In this document: piece by piece, positions 57,092 to 64,000 of the stretch
Position numbering within the stretch: the stretch's first letter is position 1
Layout of the letters: every line of letters begins with the position of its first letter
Source: Brenneria corticis
GTDB lineage: Bacteria; Pseudomonadota; Gammaproteobacteria; Enterobacterales; Enterobacteriaceae
Reading direction: 5' to 3'
DNA length: 64,000 nt
Assembly (NCBI RefSeq): GCF_003115855.1
Contig: NZ_KZ819085.1
Location: forward strand, 1 to 64,000
Notes under the pieces: model-generated
Seen by the model: the letters and a program-made list of their open reading frames with translations, nothing else
Told to the model about the DNA's origin: nothing
The model's database searches: none
Position numbers and translations under genes: made by a program

Positions 57092-58525
57092 TCAAACCAG
57101 CTGTTTACGCTGATTTGATGGTGGGATAGATAAAGACTCTCGGTATTTCGCCACCGTACGCCGCGCCACGATGATGCCCTGCTCGGAGAGCAGCGTGGTG
57201 AGCTTACTGTCGCTTAAAGGTTTGGCGGGGTTTTCCGCAGCGATTAACTTTTTCACCAGCGCCCGGATGGCGGTCGACGAGGCTTCGCCCCCGCTGTCGG
57301 TATTCACATGGCTGGAGAAGAAATATTTTAGTTCAAAAATGCCGCGCGGACTGTGCAGAAACTTCTGCGTGGTGACGCGGGAAATGGTGGATTCGTGCAT
57401 ATCCACCACCTGGGCGATATCAGCCAGCACCATCGGCTTCATAAATTCTTCCCCCCGCTCGAAAAAGTCCTGCTGTTGTTCGACAATGCAGCAGGTGACT
57501 TTGAGCAGGGTATCGTTGCGGCTTTCCAGGCTTTTTATCAGCCAGCGGGCTTCCTGCAAATGGCTGCGGATAAACTGACCGTCGCTGTCGCTGCGCGTGC
57601 TGTTGCCCAGCGCGGCATACTGCTGATTAATCTGCAACCGGGGAACGCTGTCGCTGTTCAGTTCGACCACCCAGCGTCCCTGAATTTTGCGCACCAGCAC
57701 GTCGGGGATCACATATTCCGACTCCCCGGTATTGATTGACTGCCCCGGGCGGGGGTCGAGAGACTGAATCAGCGCCAGCGCTTCCTTCAGTATCTCTTCT
57801 TTCAGGCGGGTGGCGCGGATCAGGCTACGGAAATCATGATTCGCCAGCAGGTCGAGATGGTCGCTGACGATCAGCCGGGCCTCGGCAAGACGGGGGGTAT
57901 CGTCGGCAAACTGCGAAAGTTGAACCAGCAGACAATCGCGCAGATCGCGCGCGGCGACGCCAACGGGATCAAAGCGCTGTACCCGCTTGAGCACCGCCTC
58001 CACTTCATCCAGCGTGACGCTTTCATCGCCGATGCTGTCGAGAATGTCTTCCAGCGGCACGGTGAGATAGCCGGTGGTGTCCACGGCGTCGACGATGGAG
58101 GTGGCGATGGCCGCGTCGGTATCCGAAAACGGCGTCAGCTCCACCTGCCACATCAGGTAATCCTGCAGGGTCTGGGTGGTTTCCCCCTGGTAGATCGGCA
58201 GTTCCTCGTCCCGATAGTCGGTGCCGGTGCCTGACGGCGTGCCGGCGGAATAAATTTCGTCCCAGGTGGCGTCGAGCGGCAGTTCCTCGGGCATATCCTT
58301 GTGTTCAAGCGCTTCGCCGGTGTCCAGCGAATCGCTGTCGACGGTCTCGAATGACTCTATTTCTTCGTGGTTGTCCGTTTGCTCAAGCAACGGATTACTT
58401 TCCAGCGCCAGTTGAATCTCTTGTTGCAGTTCAAGCGTGGACAGTTGCAGCAGACGGATGGCCTGCTGTAGCTGTGGAGTCATGGCCAGTTGCTGGCTAA
58501 GCCTGAGTTGCAAACCTTGCTTCAT
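57092..58525 (-). CDS. rpoN: RNA polymerase sigma-54 factor
   Basis: 477-residue sigma-54, which needs bacterial enhancer-binding ATPases and serves nitrogen and other regulons. Region I starts MKQGLQLRLSQQLAMTPQLQ, an acidic region II is about 50-120, the core-binding domain about 120-310 and the RpoN box ARRTVAKYRE is at residues 454-463. Lies between lptB and hpf as in E. coli. Confidence 0.98.
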   Translation of the reverse strand: MKQGLQLRLSQQLAMTPQLQQAIRLLQLSTLELQQEIQLALESNPLLEQTDNHEEIESFETVDSDSLDTGEALEHKDMPEELPLDATWDEIYSAGTPSGTGTDYRDEELPIYQGETTQTLQDYLMWQVELTPFSDTDAAIATSIVDAVDTTGYLTVPLEDILDSIGDESVTLDEVEAVLKRVQRFDPVGVAARDLRDCLLVQLSQFADDTPRLAEARLIVSDHLDLLANHDFRSLIRATRLKEEILKEALALIQSLDPRPGQSINTGESEYVIPDVLVRKIQGRWVVELNSDSVPRLQINQQYAALGNSTRSDSDGQFIRSHLQEARWLIKSLESRNDTLLKVTCCIVEQQQDFFERGEEFMKPMVLADIAQVVDMHESTISRVTTQKFLHSPRGIFELKYFFSSHVNTDSGGEASSTAIRALVKKLIAAENPAKPLSDSKLTTLLSEQGIIVARRTVAKYRESLSIPPSNQRKQLV

Positions 58526-58577
58526 GTAGCGCCGACGTCCTTACTTGCTATATCGTTCAATGAAAAATCCTACCCTA

Positions 58578-59303
58578 TCAGAGTCGGAAGCCTTCGCCCA
58601 GATAGACGCGTTTGACCTGTTCGTCGGCCAGTATCTCTGTGGGGGAACCGTGAGCGATTAAATGTCCCTGACTGACGATATAGGCGCGTTCACAGACGTC
58701 CAGCGTTTCGCGGACGTTATGATCGGTAATCAACACGCCCAGTCCGCTGTCGCGCAGATGCTCGATTATTTTTTTGATATCAATCACCGAAATGGGATCG
58801 ACGCCGGCAAAAGGCTCATCCAGCAGGATGAATTTGGGATTCGCCGCCAGCGCGCGGGCAATTTCCACCCGACGCCTTTCCCCGCCGGACAGGGATTGTC
58901 CCAGACTATCGCGCAAATGAATAATATGGAATTCTTCCATCAGTTCGTTGGCGCGGTCTTCCTGCTGCTCCGAGGTCAGATCCTTACGGATCTGCAATAT
59001 CGCCATCAGATTGTCATACACGCTCAGCCTGCGGAAGATGGACGCTTCCTGGGGTAAGTAGCCGATCCCTCTCAGCGCGCGATCGTGCAGGGGCAGCAGG
59101 CTGATGTCTTCGTCATCGATCACAATCCTCCCTTCATCGCGTTGCACAATCCCCACCACCATATAGAACGTGGTGGTTTTCCCGGCGCCGTTGGGACCCA
59201 ACAGGCCGACAATCTCACCGGAATTGACGGTCAGGCTGACATTTTCCACGACCTTACGGCCTTTATACGCCTTGGCCAGATTTTCTGCGATTAATGTTGC
59301 CAT
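58578..59303 (-). CDS. lptB: LPS export ABC transporter ATP-binding protein
   Basis: 241-residue ATPase that powers extraction of LPS from the inner membrane by LptBFGC. Walker A GPNGAGKTTTFYMV, signature LSGGERRRVEIARAL, Walker B FILLDEPFAGVDP and the switch His in ITDHNVRETL are seen. Separated by three bases from lptA. Confidence 0.98.
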   Translation of the reverse strand: MATLIAENLAKAYKGRKVVENVSLTVNSGEIVGLLGPNGAGKTTTFYMVVGIVQRDEGRIVIDDEDISLLPLHDRALRGIGYLPQEASIFRRLSVYDNLMAILQIRKDLTSEQQEDRANELMEEFHIIHLRDSLGQSLSGGERRRVEIARALAANPKFILLDEPFAGVDPISVIDIKKIIEHLRDSGLGVLITDHNVRETLDVCERAYIVSQGHLIAHGSPTEILADEQVKRVYLGEGFRL

Positions 59304-59306
59304 AAA

Positions 59307-59879
59307 TTATTCAGTGACTCGTGGTTGCGGTTGCTGAGCAGGGGAGGGTTGCCCCTTGTTATCTTTCTGCTGAAGCTGCGAGGGAACCAATACCGTCGTC
59401 ACGCGTTTGCCTTTGTCGCTGAACGCCTCCATCTGCTGCTGCTTCACCAGATAGGTGATACGGTCGCCTTTGACATTGCTGTCCAGCTGTTCCAGATAGG
59501 CATTGCCGGTCAGCGTCAGAAAATCCCTGTCCAGCTCGTAGCGGATTTTCTGGGCGTGGCCCTTCACCGGCTTGCCGTTGTCCTGCATTTGGTAAAACGT
59601 GACCGGGTTGCCGTAGCCTTCGACCACCTCTCTGCCTTGCTCGCCCTGCGGACGTATCACCACCACCTTATCGGCCTTTACCTCAATGGTGCCCTGCCTG
59701 ACCACCACGTTGCCGGTGAAAGTCACGGTGTTGCCTTGCATATCAAGGGACTGCTGGGCGGAATCGATATGAATGGGCTGCTCGCTGTCCCCGGTTACGG
59801 CGAAGGCCGGAATGCTGAAGGCGAACAGCGAGCTGGCGAACAGAGCATGACGCATCGGGTTATTTGTGTTGAATTTCAT
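59307..59879 (-). CDS. lptA: LPS transport periplasmic protein LptA
   Basis: 190-residue periplasmic bridge protein that carries LPS between LptC and the outer membrane. The signal peptide is about 27 residues (FASSLFAFSIPAFA). A beta-jellyroll with IHIDSAQQSLDMQGNTVTF and GYGNPVTFYQ follows; the Gln-rich C-terminus is disordered. It overlaps lptC by 20 bases. Confidence 0.96.
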   Translation of the reverse strand: MKFNTNNPMRHALFASSLFAFSIPAFAVTGDSEQPIHIDSAQQSLDMQGNTVTFTGNVVVRQGTIEVKADKVVVIRPQGEQGREVVEGYGNPVTFYQMQDNGKPVKGHAQKIRYELDRDFLTLTGNAYLEQLDSNVKGDRITYLVKQQQMEAFSDKGKRVTTVLVPSQLQQKDNKGQPSPAQQPQPRVTE

Positions 59880-60426
59880 AAGAAGTTTTTACCTTTTCGA
59901 TCAACTCGGCTGTCTTTTCACGCAGATTACCACGCATTTTCATCCCGTTAGAGGTGAAACTGGCGCCGTATAGCGTGACTTCATCGTCGGAGGAGACGTC
60001 CTGCGTAACCAGATTAACCTGGGCATTGTCCGTTTTTATCCGCTCCAGCTGCGAGTCATTGGTCAGGCTGTTGACCTCGACGTGACCGTACAGATAGAGC
60101 ATTTTGTCTTTGGTCAGCTTGGCGCGATCGGCGCGCACCGACCAGGTGGCGGTACCCTGTTCGTTAAACAGCGTGGCGACCGGGGCGGTAAACCAGCTCA
60201 ACTGCTCTTCGCTGAAATATTCCGCTTTGTCGGAAATCAGTCGGTAATTCAGCTTCCCGGCGGGGCTGTAAACCCGCGTCGCGGTTTTCTCGCTGGTGTA
60301 AACCGGCACGGCGTTATCCTGATTATCGGGCGGGGGCGCCGCGTCGCGATCGGCGAAATTCCAGCCGATAAGAACGAGAGCCAGCAGTGCCAGCAAGGCT
60401 GTCAGCCAACGCTTTGTTTTACTCAT
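59860..60426 (-). CDS. lptC: LPS export protein LptC
   Basis: 188-residue bitopic inner-membrane protein that receives LPS from LptFG and hands it to LptA. One helix (WLTALLALLALVLIGWNFA) is at residues 7-26, followed by the LptA-like periplasmic domain (KLNYRLISDKAEYFSEEQ). Overlaps kdsC by four bases. Confidence 0.96.
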   Translation of the reverse strand: MSKTKRWLTALLALLALVLIGWNFADRDAAPPPDNQDNAVPVYTSEKTATRVYSPAGKLNYRLISDKAEYFSEEQLSWFTAPVATLFNEQGTATWSVRADRAKLTKDKMLYLYGHVEVNSLTNDSQLERIKTDNAQVNLVTQDVSSDDEVTLYGASFTSNGMKMRGNLREKTAELIEKVKTSYEIQHK

Positions 60427-60989
60427 ATCGACAATCCTTTGGCATGCTCCAGCTTATTCTGTGAGAACAGAATTAAATCGCAAAGTTCACGTACCGCGCC
60501 GCGTCCTCCTGCGATGCGGGTGACATAGTCGGCGCGCGGCAACAGCAGCGGATGCGCGTCGGCGACGGCGACGCTTAAGCCCACCTGGGCCATCACCGGC
60601 CAGTCGATCAGATCGTCGCCGATATAGGCGACCCGATCGGCCGTCAGCGACAGTTTATCCAACAGATCGTTGAAGGCCAAAATCTTGTCCGATTGCCCCT
60701 GATAAAGGTGGGCGATCCCCAATGTCTTACAGCGATCGACGAGCATATTGGCGGTGCGGCCGGTAATAATGGCGACTTCAATACCCGACGTCAGCAAACA
60801 GCGAATACCGTAGCCGTCCCGGACGTTGAACGTTTTCAGCTCCTCGCCCTGATTGCCCATGTAAATCAGGCCGTCGGACAGCACGCCGTCAACGTCGCAG
60901 ATCAGCAGACGAACGTCGCGGGCCTTATCCAGTACCTGCCGATCGACGGGGCCGTAACAGGTATCGGTTTGCGCCCTGATTTCACTCAT
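60423..60989 (-). CDS. kdsC: KDO-8-phosphate phosphatase
   Basis: 188-residue HAD-family phosphatase making KDO for LPS. The nucleophile motif is VRLLICDVDGVLSDGLIYMG (DxDG), motif II is in AIITGRTAN and the Mg-binding IGDDLIDWPVM near residue 124-134 is present. Follows kdsD by 68 bases. Confidence 0.97.
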   Translation of the reverse strand: MSEIRAQTDTCYGPVDRQVLDKARDVRLLICDVDGVLSDGLIYMGNQGEELKTFNVRDGYGIRCLLTSGIEVAIITGRTANMLVDRCKTLGIAHLYQGQSDKILAFNDLLDKLSLTADRVAYIGDDLIDWPVMAQVGLSVAVADAHPLLLPRADYVTRIAGGRGAVRELCDLILFSQNKLEHAKGLSI

Positions 60990-61057
60990 GCATGTTTATC
61001 CTCTATACCCTACAGTATTTAACGCGCCGTGCGTGGTTTGTTAACCGCCTGGATGTA

Positions 61058-62044
61058 TCACACCACGCCGGCGCGCAGCATATCGTGCATATGAACGATG
61101 CCGACCAGACGATCGTCCTCCGCCACCAGCAGCGACGTAATATGGCGTGATTGCATCAGGTTCAGGGCATCCACCGCCAGCGTTTGCGGCGTCACGCGGA
61201 TACCGCCCGCGGTCATCACATCAGCAATACGCGCGCTGTTCAAGTCAATCCCCATATCGAAAATCCGCCGCAGATCGCCATCGGTGAAGATGCCCTGGAT
61301 TTTCATATCCGCGCCGCAGATTACCGTCATCCCCAGATTTTTGCGCGTAATTTCCACCAGCGCGTCGCGCAGGGAGGCGTCATGGGAGACGTGCGGGATC
61401 TCATCGCCGGCGTGCATGATATCGCTGACGCGCAGCAGAAGCTTGCGGCCCAGCGCGCCGCCGGGGTGGGATAGGGCGAAATCTTCGGCGGTAAAGCCGC
61501 GCGCCTGCAGCAGCGCGACGGCCAGCGCATCTCCCATCACCAGCGTGGCGGTGGTGCTGCTGGTCGGCGCCAGCCCGAGCGGGCAGGCTTCCTGCGGAAC
61601 ACGAACGCACAGATGGATATCGGCGGCTTTTCCCATGGTGCTTTCGGGGTTGCCGGTCATGCAGATCAGGAACACCTGCAGACGTTTCAGCACCGGGATC
61701 AGCGAGAGAATCTCATGAGATTCGCCGGAGTTGGAAATGGCGATCACGATATCGTGCGGGGTAACCATGCCCAGATCGCCGTGGCTGGCTTCGCCCGGAT
61801 GAACGAAGAAGGCCGGCGTGCCGGTACTGGCGAAGGTGGCGGCCATTTTGCGGCCGATATGGCCGGATTTCCCCATGCCCATCACCACCACTTTCCCCCG
61901 GCAGTGGAATATTTTTTCGCCGGCCCGGGTGAAGTTGTCGTCAATGTACTGGTCCAGCTGCGCCAGCCCGTCGCGTTCAATCTTCAGTACCTGCTTGCCG
62001 GCCTGCTGAAAATCAAAACCGGGCTGTAGTTCAAAATGTGACAT
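61058..62044 (-). CDS. kdsD: D-arabinose 5-phosphate isomerase
   Basis: 328-residue enzyme that makes arabinose 5-phosphate for KDO synthesis. The SIS domain (about 40-180) has VVVMGMGKSGHIGRKMAATF and SNSGESHEIL; two CBS domains (about 205-265, 275-328) follow. The genome's other isomerase, gutQ, is not in the srl operon here, so this could be the only one unless it lies elsewhere. Confidence 0.96.
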   Translation of the reverse strand: MSHFELQPGFDFQQAGKQVLKIERDGLAQLDQYIDDNFTRAGEKIFHCRGKVVVMGMGKSGHIGRKMAATFASTGTPAFFVHPGEASHGDLGMVTPHDIVIAISNSGESHEILSLIPVLKRLQVFLICMTGNPESTMGKAADIHLCVRVPQEACPLGLAPTSSTTATLVMGDALAVALLQARGFTAEDFALSHPGGALGRKLLLRVSDIMHAGDEIPHVSHDASLRDALVEITRKNLGMTVICGADMKIQGIFTDGDLRRIFDMGIDLNSARIADVMTAGGIRVTPQTLAVDALNLMQSRHITSLLVAEDDRLVGIVHMHDMLRAGVV

Positions 62045-62099
62045 ACCTGGATAATCCTGCTTGTTTTGATGTTCTGGTTAATGGGTTCCGACGTTCTGC

Positions 62100-63065
62100 T
62101 CAGGAAAAAAGGAACAACGCCGCCAGATAGGCGACGAAGGCGCATAGCAACAGCGCGCCCGCGCCTTGTCCGATGCGGCGTTTTCTGCTGAGGCAAAGCG
62201 CCGTCAGCAGCGCGCTGGCGCCCAGCATGACCCAATAATCGCGCTGGAAGGCGAGCGGGTTGAGTACGCCCGGCGAAATCAGCGCCGGCACGCCCAGAAC
62301 GATGGCGATATTAAAAACATTGGAGCCGATAAGATTGCCCAGCGCAATATCATCTTCTTTTTTCAGGGTGCCGACAATGGCGGTCGCCAGCTCCGGCAAA
62401 CTGGTGCCGACCGCCAGCACGGTCAGGCCGATGGTCAGTTCGCTGATATAAAAATGGCGGGCGATCACCGTGGCGTTATCGATCACCATGCGGGCGGCCA
62501 TGGGTAAAATAATCAGGCCGAGAATAAGCCATAGCACGGCCACCGTCTGGTTGCTGTCTTCCTGCGGCAATTCCGCCAGCTGTTCCCGGGTCAGGCTATC
62601 GACGCCGTCCCGCTGCGCCTGGCGCGCCATTCTGAGCATCAGCAGCATAAAGAGTCCGGCGGCAATCAGCAGCAGCGCGCCGTCGGCGCGGCTCAGATGG
62701 CTATCATGCAGTAAAAAACCGCACAAAACGGTGACCAGCAGCATAGGCGGGAATTCCCGGCGCAACAGGGCGGAGTGCACCGTCAAAGGGCGAATCAGCG
62801 CCGCGCTGCCGAGAATTAACAGAATATTGGCTATATTGGAACCCAGCACGTTGCCGACCGCCATATCGATCTGGTCGTTTAGCGCCGCCGTTACCGAGAC
62901 GATTAATTCCGGCAGGGAGGTGCCGAAGCCGACGATGGTCATGCCGATAATCAGCGGCGGGATGCCAAAAGAACGGGCGAGAACCGCCGCGCCGTAGACC
63001 AGGCGATCGGCGCCGTAGACCAGCAATACTAAACCAACAATCAAGAGTACTGTCGCAAAGAGCAT
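62100..63065 (-). CDS. yrbG: Calcium/sodium:cation antiporter family protein YrbG
   Basis: 321-residue inner-membrane protein with two inverted repeats of the CaCA (NCX) type; each carries the GTSLPEL motif with GNVLGSNIANI or GNLIGSNVFNI. Role not fully established in E. coli. I start at MLFATVLLIVG; the extension to 63146 reaches into the divergent promoter region. Confidence 0.93.
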   Translation of the reverse strand: MLFATVLLIVGLVLLVYGADRLVYGAAVLARSFGIPPLIIGMTIVGFGTSLPELIVSVTAALNDQIDMAVGNVLGSNIANILLILGSAALIRPLTVHSALLRREFPPMLLVTVLCGFLLHDSHLSRADGALLLIAAGLFMLLMLRMARQAQRDGVDSLTREQLAELPQEDSNQTVAVLWLILGLIILPMAARMVIDNATVIARHFYISELTIGLTVLAVGTSLPELATAIVGTLKKEDDIALGNLIGSNVFNIAIVLGVPALISPGVLNPLAFQRDYWVMLGASALLTALCLSRKRRIGQGAGALLLCAFVAYLAALFLFS

Positions 63066-63359
63066 GCGGCGTCCTTTATAAGGTATAATCACCCGTTGAT
63101 AACCAGCCGTTCCGGACGAATTTTGCCCAAAGAGGGTGCTTTTCATGATTAGCGCTAATTCTGACCGCGCGGGGCGGAAAAGTAAAACCTGCGGCGGTTT
63201 TGTTTCGCCTCTTTGGACAAGAACTTACCGTAATTTTTTGTAAAATTCGCACCTGGCGCGAGTACAACCGTTAGGCTTTACGAATGAGTTCATAGGATGG
63301 TTATCCGTCAAAAACCAGCGATCGTATGCAACACGCTGATCGGTAAGGAATATAAGATC
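63066..63359. promoter_or_regulatory. yrbG/mlaF divergent control region
   Basis: 294 bases between the two divergent genes, AT-rich at 63220-63250. Both promoters should lie here, but I recognise no specific motif. Confidence 0.4.
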
Positions 63360-64000
63360 ATGGACCCTAAGGTTACCAATCTGGTCGAAATCCGCGGCCT
63401 GAGCTTTCGACGCGGGAAACGACAGATTTTTACAGATATCACGCTGAATGTTCCTAAAGGCAAGGTTACCGCGATTATGGGGCCTTCCGGTATCGGCAAA
63501 ACCACGCTGCTGCGTTTGATTGGCGGGCAGTTGCAGCCGGATAGCGGTGAAATCTGGTTTGATGGCGACAATATCCCCCGGCTTTCCCGTAGCGAGCTGT
63601 ATAACGCCCGCAAAAAGATGAGCATGCTGTTTCAGTCCGGCGCGTTATTTACCGACCTGAACGTGTTTGATAATGTCGCCTGGCCGCTGCGCGAGCACAG
63701 TCGTTTGCCGGAGCCGCTGTTGCGCAGCACGGTGATGATGAAGCTCGAAGCCGTGGGGCTGCGCGGGGCCGCCAACCTTATGCCCGCCGAGCTTTCCGGC
63801 GGCATGGCGCGCCGCGCCGCGCTGGCGCGGGCCATTGCGCTTGACCCGCAGCTGATCATGTTCGATGAACCTTTCGTCGGACAGGATCCGATAACCATGG
63901 GAACGCTGGTGAAGCTGATTGATGAACTGAATCACGCGCTGGGGGTTACCTGTATCGTGGTTTCCCATGATGTGCCGGAGGTGATGAGCATCGCCGATTA
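63360..64000 (+). CDS. mlaF: Phospholipid transport ATP-binding protein MlaF (3' end outside)
   Basis: The first 213 or so residues of an ABC ATPase that drives retrograde phospholipid transport at the inner membrane (MlaFEDB). Walker A IMGPSGIGKTTLLRLIGG, signature LSGGMARRAALARAI and Walker B LIMFDEPFVGQDP are seen, as in E. coli MlaF. ATG with AAGGA upstream. The frame is open to the end of the window, so it is partial. Confidence 0.96.
   Translation, partial: MDPKVTNLVEIRGLSFRRGKRQIFTDITLNVPKGKVTAIMGPSGIGKTTLLRLIGGQLQPDSGEIWFDGDNIPRLSRSELYNARKKMSMLFQSGALFTDLNVFDNVAWPLREHSRLPEPLLRSTVMMKLEAVGLRGAANLMPAELSGGMARRAALARAIALDPQLIMFDEPFVGQDPITMGTLVKLIDELNHALGVTCIVVSHDVPEVMSIAD

Overview
The window is a stretch of an enterobacterial chromosome. 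Gene content and order match Escherichia coli over long blocks: fis-dusB-prmA-panF-yhdT-accC-accB, csrD-mreBCD-yhdE-rng-yhdP-tldD, and rnk-npr-rapZ-ptsN-hpf-rpoN-lptB-lptA-lptC-kdsC-kdsD-yrbG-mlaF. The aroQ-accBC arrangement, the carbonic anhydrase between prmA and dusB, the sorbitol operon beside an fsa gene and the DUF943/DUF3289 pair suggest a plant-associated member of the Pectobacteriaceae (Brenneria, Pectobacterium or relatives). That placement is inference; no marker in the window fixes the genus.

Layout. (1) 1-2072: the 3' end and terminator of a ribosomal RNA operon, then argD and pabA on the minus strand, with a pair of ArgR-type boxes before argD. (2) 2277-3739: permease and binding protein of a polar amino acid ABC importer, without an ATPase gene. 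(3) 3931-7969: the sorbitol (glucitol) PTS operon srlA-E-B-D-M-R on the minus strand, divergent from an fsa fructose-6-phosphate aldolase gene. (4) 8933-10223: a DUF943 gene and a broken DUF3289 gene. (5) 10425-28078: a 17.65-kb integrated element lying at the 3' end of fis. (6) 28064-64000: core chromosome, mostly minus strand to 38957, plus strand for csrD to tldD (39075-51489), then minus strand from rnk to yrbG, with tldE and the start of mlaF on the plus strand. A Phd/ParE toxin-antitoxin pair sits between darP and tldE.

The element is the most interesting part. It encodes a tyrosine integrase, an AlpA-type regulator, an AntA/AntB antirepressor-domain protein, an Icd-like protein in a tightly overlapping set of small genes, a DUF927 ATPase followed by about a dozen copies of a GGTGTAACA motif (a likely replication origin), and two AT-rich cargo genes, one an M41/FtsH-like zinc protease without an AAA domain. 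A compact tail module follows: a tail assembly chaperone with a T TTT TTA frameshift site, a short tape-measure protein with a muramidase-like end, and a GpZ-like minor tail protein. Last come a Nu1-like small-terminase candidate behind repeats of TTGACACTT, and a PemK/MazF-like toxin. I see no portal, large terminase, intact capsid or lysis gene, so it looks like a phage satellite (or reduced prophage) that keeps tail-morphogenesis and packaging-specificity genes. Its fis-proximal end supplies a replacement fis terminus and a terminator that mimics the displaced one.

The core genes form the expected functional groups: cell shape (mreBCD), envelope lipid and LPS transport (lptABC, kdsCD, mlaF, yhdP), nitrogen-PTS and sigma-54 (rpoN, ptsN, ptsO, rapZ, hpf), RNA turnover (csrD, rng), fatty acid synthesis (accBC) and protein repair (msrPQ).
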